A stretch of 30,806 nt of DNA from contig JBLSDE010000020.1 of the NCBI GenBank assembly GCA_052315315.1, positions 1 through 30,806 of the forward strand. Direction: 5' to 3'. This DNA comes from Cuniculiplasma sp052315315 (lineage in GTDB: Archaea > Thermoplasmatota > Thermoplasmata > Thermoplasmatales > Thermoplasmataceae). The notes beneath the pieces are model-generated. The model saw nothing but the letters and a program-made list of their open reading frames with translations. It ran no database searches and was not told the origin of the DNA. The position numbers were made by a program, and so were the translations under genes. This document shows positions 24,812 to 30,806 of this stretch, in pieces. The stretch's first letter is position 1. Each line of letters opens with the position of its first letter.

Positions 24812-25873
24812 TTATTCAATTATCTTTGTAATTCTCAAGGCAGATTCAGCAGCATTGTAGCTTAAATCAACTTCACCCAGTATAGTAAAGCGTTCAGGCC
24901 TGATTCTGTGAGCAGTTCTTAGTGCTTCAATCATTATATGGTCGCTTATGCCATAGTCCCTTGCACGTATTGAAATTCCTATCCTTTCATAGACTGAGGC
25001 TAAATTCCTCCAGTCACCACCGTGAAGAAACATGGCTACCACAGAGCCTATTGCAACCTGCTCACCGTGTATCGCTTTGCCAGGTGCCATTGTTTCCAGA
25101 GCATGAGCTATAAGATGCTCTCCACCGCTGGCTGGTCTGGATGATGCTGCTATGGCCATGGATGTCCCGGAAGCTAGTATTTGCTTTGTAACGAGCCATA
25201 CAGATTCCTCTACACCTGGCATAATCATGTGTGACCTTTCAATTAATTCCTTTGCTGCGTATTCAGCGATTGCAGCTGCACTGCTACTGTAATCCTCCCC
25301 TTTTAATCTATTAGCCAGCTTCCAATCAAGAATAGCCGTCTCATTTGATATAACGTCTGCTGCGCCTGCCTTTAAGTATCTATATGGTACCTTTACCATA
25401 ATTGCTGTATCTGCAATTATGGAAACAGGCATTACAGCCTCTTCCGATACGGACCAGCCTCTTCTTCTTATGGATGCTCTCGGTGAGGCGATTCCATCAT
25501 GACTCGGCGTGGTCGGTATACTTATTAGGGGAACGTCAAGATAGTAGGCGGTCTTTTTTGCAAGATCTATCTTACTTCCACCTCCTACACCTATAATCAT
25601 ATCGGCACCATATTCTTTAGCTTCCTGCGTTATTTTATCCAGTGTCTCTTCATCTGCAGGACCTGCAAGCAGTATGGTATTTTCTATGGAAGCGTCACTG
25701 AGAATTTCTGAAATTTCTCCACCTGCTAGTTTGACAGTATTATTGCCTGTTATAATGGCTACCCTGTCACCTCTCAGGTTCTTTTTTACGACGTCCGTTG
25801 TTTTGTGGATTACGCCGTGTCCCACGTAAATATCACGTGGAAATTGCATAAATTTAAATTTCTCAAATTCCAT
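24812..25873 (-). CDS. egsA: sn-Glycerol-1-phosphate dehydrogenase
   Basis: It reduces dihydroxyacetone phosphate to sn-glycerol-1-phosphate, which sets the archaeal stereochemistry of membrane lipid backbones. The NAD(P)-binding signature G-V-G-G-G-S-K-I-D is near residues 94-102, followed by T-T-P-S-H-D-G-I-A-S. The zinc ligands are expected at the Asp in G-A-A-D-V-I-S-N, and at the His in G-G-E-H-L-I-A-H-A-L and A-I-H-G-E-Q-V-A-I-G. From ATG 25873 it has 353 residues, matching the usual length. A TTG at 25906 would add 11 residues without improving the match. First gene of the operon with UPF0179 and the YchF-like GTPase; its AT-rich promoter lies in 25907-26061. Confidence 0.93.
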   Translation of the reverse strand: MEFEKFKFMQFPRDIYVGHGVIHKTTDVVKKNLRGDRVAIITGNNTVKLAGGEISEILSDASIENTILLAGPADEETLDKITQEAKEYGADMIIGVGGGSKIDLAKKTAYYLDVPLISIPTTPSHDGIASPRASIRRRGWSVSEEAVMPVSIIADTAIMVKVPYRYLKAGAADVISNETAILDWKLANRLKGEDYSSSAAAIAEYAAKELIERSHMIMPGVEESVWLVTKQILASGTSMAIAASSRPASGGEHLIAHALETMAPGKAIHGEQVAIGSVVAMFLHGGDWRNLASVYERIGISIRARDYGISDHIMIEALRTAHRIRPERFTILGEVDLSYNAAESALRITKIIE

Positions 25874-26061
25874 GTTCTCAGCTGGAATTACTATGTTATC
25901 TTTCAATATAAATTTTCATAAAAATGAAAACCAAATATGACGCTGTTTTTTGAATTAAAAAAATTTCCATACATCATTGTTTAAACTATAGATCATAGGT
26001 CATGATATACCAGGTCTCCATATACCTTTTAAGTAAGAGGAAATTAATTTCTTACTTTCGA

Positions 26062-26913
26062 TCATATTTTTTCCACATAGAGATCAGTACCCATAGAACC
26101 GTTGGAAAAATATGCCATCTCACTTCTGGATAGTGCTATTATTCCTGCCAGGTTACTACCAAAGTAATCAATTTCCTTTTCAATTATAGATTTTAAGGGC
26201 ATACTACCAATTTTACTGTAAATTCTATAACAAAGTACCCTTTTTGCAATTTCCTCACCTATTCCCGTCGCAACAACTGCTCCATCAGCTCCGCAATATA
26301 TCCCTGCACCAGGGACTGGAACATCACCTACCCTTCCCTTCATCATTGGAGATGCACCTCCAGTTGAAACAGCTGCGGCGAACTTTCCATTTATTCTGGT
26401 CACAGCCCCCACAGTATCGTGAGGTTCCTCTATTATCCCCTGTTCTATCATCCTCCTGAACTCCAAATATTTCTCATTTTCAGACATATTATCCCTGATT
26501 CCTTTAATCATTTTTTTATAGGCTTCCTTGCTCCGATCGGTTCTCGGATCATATGCCTCATAACCACAACGTCTCGCGAAATCCAAAGCTCCTGATCCGG
26601 CAAGCATTATATGAGGTGTCTTCTCCATAACATCCCTTGCTACGAGTACGGGGTTCTTTACCATTTCGATGCCGATTACTGAACCAAATTTTCCAGGAAT
26701 TGATACGGCTGCATCCATCTGGACTGAACCATCTATCCTTATTACTGAACCTGTACCAGCATTGAACCGTGGATCGTCTTCCATATTTACAACTGCATTT
26801 ACAACGGAAGTAAGCGGGTCATCATTCCAGGCACTCTCTGCAATTCCTCCCATGTCCGGCGTTGATCTATTTTTTGAACCAACCCCACCATGGCATAATA
26901 GTACATTTTCCAT
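26062..26913 (-). CDS. Isoaspartyl peptidase/L-asparaginase (Ntn hydrolase)
   Basis: The 283-residue enzyme is of the plant-type asparaginase/isoaspartyl aminopeptidase family. It hydrolyses beta-aspartyl dipeptides or asparagine. The precursor self-cleaves before Thr167 in H-D-T167-V-G-A-V, creating the N-terminal nucleophile. The N-terminal G-G-V-G-S, N-A-G-T-G-S-V and the beta-chain S-T-G-G and G-I-Y-C-G segments agree with the family. At 283 residues it is slightly shorter than bacterial members (about 310-320), largely in the linker before the cleavage site. A TATA-like run TTTTATATTTATTA lies about 20 nt before ATG 26913, so it is probably leaderless. It is separated from the G1P dehydrogenase gene by about 190 nt. 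Confidence 0.9.
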   Translation of the reverse strand: MENVLLCHGGVGSKNRSTPDMGGIAESAWNDDPLTSVVNAVVNMEDDPRFNAGTGSVIRIDGSVQMDAAVSIPGKFGSVIGIEMVKNPVLVARDVMEKTPHIMLAGSGALDFARRCGYEAYDPRTDRSKEAYKKMIKGIRDNMSENEKYLEFRRMIEQGIIEEPHDTVGAVTRINGKFAAAVSTGGASPMMKGRVGDVPVPGAGIYCGADGAVVATGIGEEIAKRVLCYRIYSKIGSMPLKSIIEKEIDYFGSNLAGIIALSRSEMAYFSNGSMGTDLYVEKI

Positions 26914-27077
26914 TGTGGCAAATCTTTAATAAATATAAAAATAGAGTTTTGGAGAGTCTCATAATTAAATATCAATAAAGAAAGAAAATAAAAAACTTTC
27001 AAACTATTATATTCCATATATGCCTTACTTCATCACTTACAAAAAAGCTAATTATCCATGATTATATGGCTATGTGA

Positions 27078-27149
<72 letters not shown>

Positions 27150-27239
27150 TTCTATATACGGTATGGTTTTGTGACAAGTACTAAAAATATTATGTCTACA
27201 ATAATTAATCGATACATGCAAGTGTTTTTCTACTTTCAT

Positions 27240-27410
27240 TTATATACTCATTGCATATTTTTTGGATCACTTTTTGTGATATATTAATGCCTGAACAATA
27301 GAAACGCCATGATCTTCTCAAATCATTCTTCTTAACTTACACCATCTTTCATGGTAAGATTTTACCTTATGATATCCTTCACCTGTCTTAAATCGTTCAT
27401 GATCGACCAT
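27240..27410 (-). pseudogene. Decayed, protein-like reading frame, unidentified
   Basis: The minus frame through this gap reads FKTGEGYHKVKSYHERWCKL then an R-R-M-I segment, a stop, E-D-H-G-V-S-I-V-Q-A-L-I-Y-H-K-K, a stop and further residues. The composition looks coding, and the helix with G-V-S-I-x-Q-A-L is reminiscent of the N-terminal helix-turn-helix of some transposases. Three in-frame stops within about 55 codons show it is not functional. I cannot name the family. The rest of the 362-nt stretch (27150-27511) shows no other gene. Confidence 0.3.
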
Positions 27411-27511
27411 AAATATTTAGTCAAAGCCATTTACTTTGTAAATTTTGATTTTTCATTCTATGCACACTAACTCCATGATAAAATTTAAGCCATGAAATTC
27501 ATATAGATTCT

Positions 27512-27955
27512 ATGGAGCAATCCCAACAACCCGCTGCACCTAAGAAGAAAAGTAGAAAGAAGTTATATGCGATAATAGCTGTAGTTATAGTTATAGTAAT
27601 CATAGTTGCTGTAGTCGCCATCCCAAGAACTACGGATATTGTTCCTGGAGGAACGGTAGAAAGTGTACCTGCAGGAGAATTTTATTCCATCGAATTTAAT
27701 ACTACGGGGTCTGGGTCATTAGCTGTTTCAGTCACCGCTACTAACGGAATAACGTTCTATCTTCTCACGCCTTCAGAATACTCGAGTGATGTGTCGTCAG
27801 GATCATGGAACACATACTCGTTCACTAGTGGGCACATAAGTAGCGGGTCATTCAACACTAATATCGGTTCCGGAACCTGGTATGCTGTCTACTACAATTC
27901 GAATATCGTCACAACATCGACAATTACAATCAACAGCATGACCTTTACAACCTAA
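27512..27955 (+). CDS. Membrane-anchored Ser/Thr/Gly-rich extracellular protein
   Basis: I do not recognise a family for this 147-residue protein. It has a polar start (MEQSQQPAAP) and a Lys/Arg patch (K-K-K-S-R-K-K). One hydrophobic segment (about 19-41) follows, and then an extracellular domain rich in Ser, Thr, Gly and Tyr with alternating strand-like stretches (e.g. F-Y-S-I-E-F-N-T-T). The anchor style is the same as in the ABC binding protein of this window. The domain could be a small beta sandwich exposed outside the cell. It begins the region between the tRNA and the transposase remnant and lies in a low-density accessory stretch. ATG 27512 follows a weak AT-rich promoter region. Confidence 0.65.
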   Translation: MEQSQQPAAPKKKSRKKLYAIIAVVIVIVIIVAVVAIPRTTDIVPGGTVESVPAGEFYSIEFNTTGSGSLAVSVTATNGITFYLLTPSEYSSDVSSGSWNTYSFTSGHISSGSFNTNIGSGTWYAVYYNSNIVTTSTITINSMTFTT

Positions 27956-28020
27956 TCATTTCTAATGTATCTCAATTTATTTTAATAGGTATTAAGATGT
28001 AATACGTTAATTTTTTACTC

Positions 28021-28444
28021 AATCTTCTATGGGAAAGAAAGGATCAGGATATCTCTCATATCAATGTACTTGGAATTGATGAATTCTCAGTGGAGAAGCA
28101 TCACGTCTATGTAACATTATTTTATGACATCAGAAACAGAAGGGTCATACACATCGAAGAGGAAAAGGAATCAGATGTGTTTGGAAAATTCATAAATAAA
28201 CACCCTTTCATGGATACATCAAAAATAGATCACATCACCATGGATATGTATCCATCATACATATCCGGTGCGAAAAAGTATCTTCCCAAATCTGAGATAG
28301 TCTTTGATCATTTTCATGTCATAAAGATGATGAATGATACCCTTGACAGAATAAGAAGAAAAGAGGCAAGAGAGAATGATATACTGAAACACACAAGGTA
28401 CCAATGGCTGAAGAATTATTCTGATCTGTCAGAAAGGGAAAGGG
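28021..28444 (+). pseudogene. ISL3-family transposase remnant, middle part
   Basis: The frame has no start codon of its own and reads V-L-G-I-D-E-F-S-V-E-K-H-H-V-Y from 28066, where the Asp is the first DDE residue. Then comes T-M-D-M-Y-P-S-Y-I-S-G-A-K-K-Y-L-P with the second Asp, and F-D-H-F-H-V-I-K-M-M-N and Y-Q-W-L-K-N-Y-S-D-L. These are hallmark segments of ISL3 (DDE_Tnp_ISL3) transposases. The N-terminal zinc-binding and helix-turn-helix part is missing. At about 28444 (S-E-R-E-R) homology ends abruptly, and unrelated residues follow to a stop at 28599. An apparent GTG start at 28090 has no meaning for function. Confidence 0.85.
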
Positions 28445-28445
28445 G

Positions 28446-28590
28446 TCCCTTCACGTCTCCCCAATCCTGTAAACGCTCATCCAAATTTACCAATTTTCGA
28501 CCATTTAATGGTTCCATTTTATGCCCTTTATCTAACGTGTTTCGTATCAATATACGGAGTGTTTCAACAATATCTGGAGGTAAAATATAT
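28446..28590 (-). pseudogene. Protein-like fragment between the two ISL3 pieces
   Basis: On the minus strand this stretch stays open and reads I-L-P-P-D-I-V-E-T-L-R-I-L-I-R-N, then a K-G-H-K-M-E-P-L-N-G-R-K-L-V-N-L-D-E-R-L-Q segment. The composition is coding-like, unlike the surrounding AT-rich sequence. It starts directly at the break in the ISL3 transposase. It may be a scrap of another gene or mobile element inserted there. No start codon or identity is visible, so this is a weak call. Confidence 0.25.
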
Positions 28591-28765
28591 CATTTGTGAT
28601 AAATTTCAATTAATCCAATAAATACCGTATGTTTGAAAAAAGTATATCACTCAAAAGATCTTTCAAGAATGATTATAATTAAGAGATATAGTGGTTGAAT
28701 ATACACAATTGAAAAACGTAATTTCAACTGGTACCTTTAATTGAGCCATTTAGGATGTTTTTTGG

Positions 28766-29030
28766 TTTAGCGTTTACAAATCCCTCAATCTCCTGACATC
28801 ACATGCATACCATTTCAAGATTGCAAACCAGAGGTTATGGCACCTTAATTTTAGCATTGCGGAATCATATCTGTGGAAATGGGTATCATGGGCATCCGGT
28901 CAAAGATGCCAGCTATAATCAGGCTGGGAAAAACTCTTAAGAGATATCTTAATGGCATCCTTGAGACCATAAAATCTGGAATTAATTCAGCTGTTACAGG
29001 AGGATTGAGGTTACCTTCAGAATGTTGAAT
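28766..29030 (+). pseudogene. ISL3-family transposase remnant, C-terminal part, frameshifted
   Basis: The first frame reads L-L-T-S-H-A-Y-H-F-K-I-A-N-Q-R-L-W-H-L and then A-E-S-Y-L-W-K-W-V-S-W-A, the late conserved block of ISL3 transposases. At about 28905 the homology continues in another frame with I-I-R-L-G-K-T-L-K-R-Y-L-N-G-I-L-E-T-I-K-S-G-I-N-S-A-V-T-G-G-L. The frame is then lost again near 29020. The piece is in the same orientation as the remnant at 28021-28444. Both therefore likely derive from one element, with the part in between (including the third catalytic acidic residue region) replaced or lost. Confidence 0.75.
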
Positions 29031-29479
29031 AGATCGATTTTTATTATTTTGAGGCCAGACGTTCATGCATCCAATTGATGGTATGGATTAACGATTCTAA
29101 ATAGATATTCCGAAAGAAAATTACTAGGTATAGTATTCCGGCGGCAAATCGAGGGAAAAAGAAAATCTCAATAATGTGATATGATATTGAGTAAACTCGA
29201 CCAACAATCTATTCGATACTTTTGAAGATTTTTCAAACCTATGTCATATTTAATTACTACTGAGAAGACATTATGGATTATTACTTGACTTTAATTGATT
29301 ATGAGACCATCTTCGTATAAGGTTGGTTTTTCCGAAATTAATTGGACTCCATATTTTGCAAATAGACCTCAACCAACCCTTTCATTTTTCTATTTTTTTA
29401 ACTTCCACTCTGCAAATTCTTTCACAAAGATCAAAATATAAGGAAAAGATGCGTGGAATAATTTTCGGAAACTCCCTTT
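29031..29479. other. AT-rich non-coding stretch
   Basis: No credible reading frame, RNA gene or array is visible here. The only structure is an 8-bp inverted repeat (GGTTGGTT at 29321-29328 and AACCAACC at 29371-29378, 42 nt apart). The stretch probably holds the remaining debris of the mobile element upstream. Confidence 0.5.
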
Positions 29480-30343
29480 TTATTCCTCTGCTGACTCAGC
29501 CTCTTCAATAATCTGACTGTCTGTTATTTCCTTTATCCCTGCATTTTTTAGAACCTCAATTACTTTTTCTATATCTTCGTCGTTCATTGCAAGATCGTAG
29601 CCAATAAACTCGCTACTTGGAAATATGGAGGGTAATGAAAATCCTCCAAATGAGGAGAAGGTCTTTGATAGAAAATTTTCCTTTTTAAAAGCTTCCTCCA
29701 ATGCCTGAAAGAATGAATCGGAATAATCCATATCAAAAGACAAAAAGACTGCGCTTTTTCTTAAAATTTTCCCCTCTATCCTTTTATATCCTGTAATTTT
29801 ATTCCATTCTATTGGTACTAGGTTTCGCAATGGCAACTTGATGGAAAAAAGACTGCGATTTGGATTTATCAGTTCTATTAGAGTCTTTCTACCCTTAAAT
29901 GCTGAGCCTGAGGCTGCAACTTTTTGGATTACAGGTATAACCCTGTTTTTAACTTCCATTTCAACAAATGGTTTAAATTCGTCAGAATAAACAAGTGAAT
30001 TTGAAAGATATCCGTTGAACCATGATCTAATTGACATATCCATTTCCCAAAATGTTCCTTTTTTTAGTCTTTTTCTTGCTGTATAAACATTACCTTCTTG
30101 ATCAGCCCTAGTATAATATAGATGATCAAGCAGAACCATAAGCCTCTTGTCCGTCACTAATAGCATACCCTTCTTGGATTGTCCCTTGTCCCTTTTCCTT
30201 CTTTTGAGTATTGCTGTTTTATACACATAATGCGCCGTTACCTTTCTGATTCTAAATACCTCTTTCTCATTTCCAGGTATCAAATATTCCTCCGGCGTTC
30301 CCATGCTTATTGGAATTCTGAAAAAGACTGATTTTGCCCTCAC
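29480..30343 (-). CDS. Hypothetical soluble protein, possible PH-like domain
   Basis: I do not recognise a named family for this 287-residue protein. There is no signal peptide or membrane segment. After an E-Y-L-I-P-G-N-E-K-E-V-F-R-I-R-K region comes G-M-L-L-V-T-D-K-R-L-M-V-L-L-D-H-L-Y (about residues 59-76), a pattern seen in GRAM and bacterial PH-like domains. Later there is a Trp-rich helix and a second strand set, L-P-L-R-N-L-V-P-I-E-W-N-K-I-T-G-Y-K. The C-terminal 40 residues form an acidic helix-strand unit ending in E-E-A-E-S-A-E-E. It starts with GTG, with a TATA-like box about 28 nt upstream, so it is probably leaderless; ATG 30304 is the alternative start. PH-like is an inference from the short motif. 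Confidence 0.65.
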   Translation of the reverse strand: MRAKSVFFRIPISMGTPEEYLIPGNEKEVFRIRKVTAHYVYKTAILKRRKRDKGQSKKGMLLVTDKRLMVLLDHLYYTRADQEGNVYTARKRLKKGTFWEMDMSIRSWFNGYLSNSLVYSDEFKPFVEMEVKNRVIPVIQKVAASGSAFKGRKTLIELINPNRSLFSIKLPLRNLVPIEWNKITGYKRIEGKILRKSAVFLSFDMDYSDSFFQALEEAFKKENFLSKTFSSFGGFSLPSIFPSSEFIGYDLAMNDEDIEKVIEVLKNAGIKEITDSQIIEEAESAEE

Positions 30344-30364
30344 AAAAGATAATTCATTTACATT

Positions 30365-30377
30365 TACTTAAATATTT
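30365..30377 (-). promoter_or_regulatory. TATA box before the 287-residue hypothetical gene
   Basis: On the minus strand AAATATTTAAGTA is centred about 28 nt before the GTG start at 30343. This is a fitting distance for initiation at the start codon and supports GTG over the internal ATG at 30304. Confidence 0.45.
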
Positions 30378-30540
30378 CCTTAAAATATTTAACTATAAAA
30401 GGAAAGAATAGAACTAGTATTTTTCAAACAAGAATTAAGCGTTCTCATATTATGCAATTCATGGCCTTAATGCCCTTGAAAAGAGAAGCTATAAAATTCA
30501 TTAGCAAATATTTAAATATTTATTAAAAGATCGTAATAAC

Positions 30541-30675
30541 ATGTTTAAAAAAAAAGAGGATGAATTTGGCAACACTTTGGATGAAACATATGTGAAGATT
30601 GAAGATATTGATTTTTATATCTCTTATTTCCTTGCTACAGAATTTCCGGATACAGAAATAGGTTCACTAGTATAG
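30541..30675 (+). CDS. Small ORF, 44 residues, possibly truncated by an insertion
   Basis: ATG 30541 opens a 44-residue acidic frame (MFKKKEDEFGNTLDE onward, with Y-V-K-I-E-D-I-D-F-Y-I-S-Y-F). A TATA-like TTAAATATTTATTAAAAG lies about 20-35 nt upstream, giving it a plausible promoter. No family is recognised. The stop TAG at 30673-30675 lies in CTAGTATAGCG, directly where the IS630-like element appears to begin. The original protein may therefore have been longer and cut off by insertion at a TA site. Confidence 0.45.
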   Translation: MFKKKEDEFGNTLDETYVKIEDIDFYISYFLATEFPDTEIGSLV

Positions 30676-30806
30676 CGTTTCCATAATACACTTACAATTA
30701 TTTATACTCAGTATCCATATCTACCTATGGTGTTCAAGCGTGTTAAGCCACACATCACCCTGACGGATGATGAGAGAAAGTATCTTGAAAGCATAACAAG
30801 ATCCCG
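30671..30806 (+). mobile_element. Left part of an IS630-like insertion sequence (runs off the window)
   Basis: The stretch from the TATAGCGTTTCCATAATACA motif to the window end carries the start of an IS630-type transposase at 30727. IS630/mariner elements insert at TA dinucleotides, and the proposed end starts at such a site, just after the small ORF. The other end lies outside the window, so the terminal inverted repeat cannot be checked. Confidence 0.5.
30727..30806 (+). CDS. IS630-family transposase, N-terminus (partial)
   Basis: The reading frame MVFKRVKPHITLTDDERKYL and on through E-S-I-T-R-S-R is open to the window end. I-T-L-T-D-D-E-R-K-Y-L-E-S-I-T-R-S-R fits the opening of IS630 transposases, which commonly have L-x-L-S-x-E-E-R-x-x-L-E-x-x-x-R-S-R before the first helix-turn-helix. 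Only 26 codons are visible, so intactness and catalytic DDE residues cannot be judged. It has the same orientation as the ISL3 remnants. Confidence 0.65.
   Translation, partial: MVFKRVKPHITLTDDERKYLESITRS

Noticed and set aside
27512..27955. Archaeal pilin or flagellin
   Set aside because: The N-terminus has a long charged stretch but no class III signal cleavage pattern, and the hydrophobic segment looks like a simple anchor.
29321..29378. 8-bp inverted repeat GGTTGGTT/AACCAACC as element ends
   Set aside because: Too short and 42 nt apart, enclosing no gene; no target duplication was seen.

Overview
The window is chromosomal DNA from an archaeon, most likely a member of the Thermoplasmatales (Thermoplasma/Ferroplasma/Cuniculiplasma-like). 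This is inferred from the large subunit of the archaeal D-family DNA polymerase, sn-glycerol-1-phosphate dehydrogenase for archaeal lipids, a GPN-loop GTPase, an UPF0179 protein and an archaeal-type YchF/Obg GTPase. AT-rich TATA boxes often lie 20-30 nt before a start codon, suggesting many leaderless transcripts. GTG and TTG starts occur, some with a clear Shine-Dalgarno sequence. No 16S rRNA or database comparison is available here, so the assignment is an inference.

Layout. 1-115: possible tail of a TnpB-type transposase gene. 225-4276: PolD large subunit and GPN GTPase, coupled by an ATGA overlap. 4318-6548: PadR-like regulator, a DUF3834/solute-binding-like protein and an MFS transporter. 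6675-9325: a metal and oxidative-stress block with Fe/Mn superoxide dismutase, an NRAMP-related transporter and a DtxR-family regulator; a perfect 11-bp inverted repeat lies directly before the transporter start. 9607-14580: acyl-CoA ligase, a pyruvate-oxidase-like TPP enzyme and a CoA-transferase, i.e. organic acid metabolism. 14642-16449: a small membrane protein, a tandem SH3-like protein and a family 5-type uracil-DNA glycosylase. 16489-17848: a DsrE-like / FmdE-like / ArsR(CVC) operon with a perfect inverted repeat at its promoter. 18092-22308: a sugar-type ABC importer (binding protein, a single protein carrying both permease domains, ATPase). 22301-26913: HAD hydrolase, the operon G1P dehydrogenase - UPF0179 - YchF-like GTPase, and an isoaspartyl peptidase/asparaginase. 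27078-27149: tRNA-Val(GAC).

From the tRNA to the end of the window the character changes to an accessory region. It holds a decayed reading frame, a membrane-anchored Ser/Thr/Gly-rich protein, a broken ISL3-family transposase in at least two pieces with foreign sequence between them, an unknown protein with a possible PH-like fold, a small ORF that may be cut by an insertion, and the 5' end of an IS630-type transposase running off the window.

The most promising little-described unit is the DsrE-FmdE-ArsR operon with its operator. It looks like a self-regulated, thiol- or metal(loid)-responsive sulfur/redox module. The second is the DtxR-operator-NRAMP-variant set, where regulator and transporter both depart from canonical metal-binding residues. 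I saw no CRISPR array, rRNA or intein.
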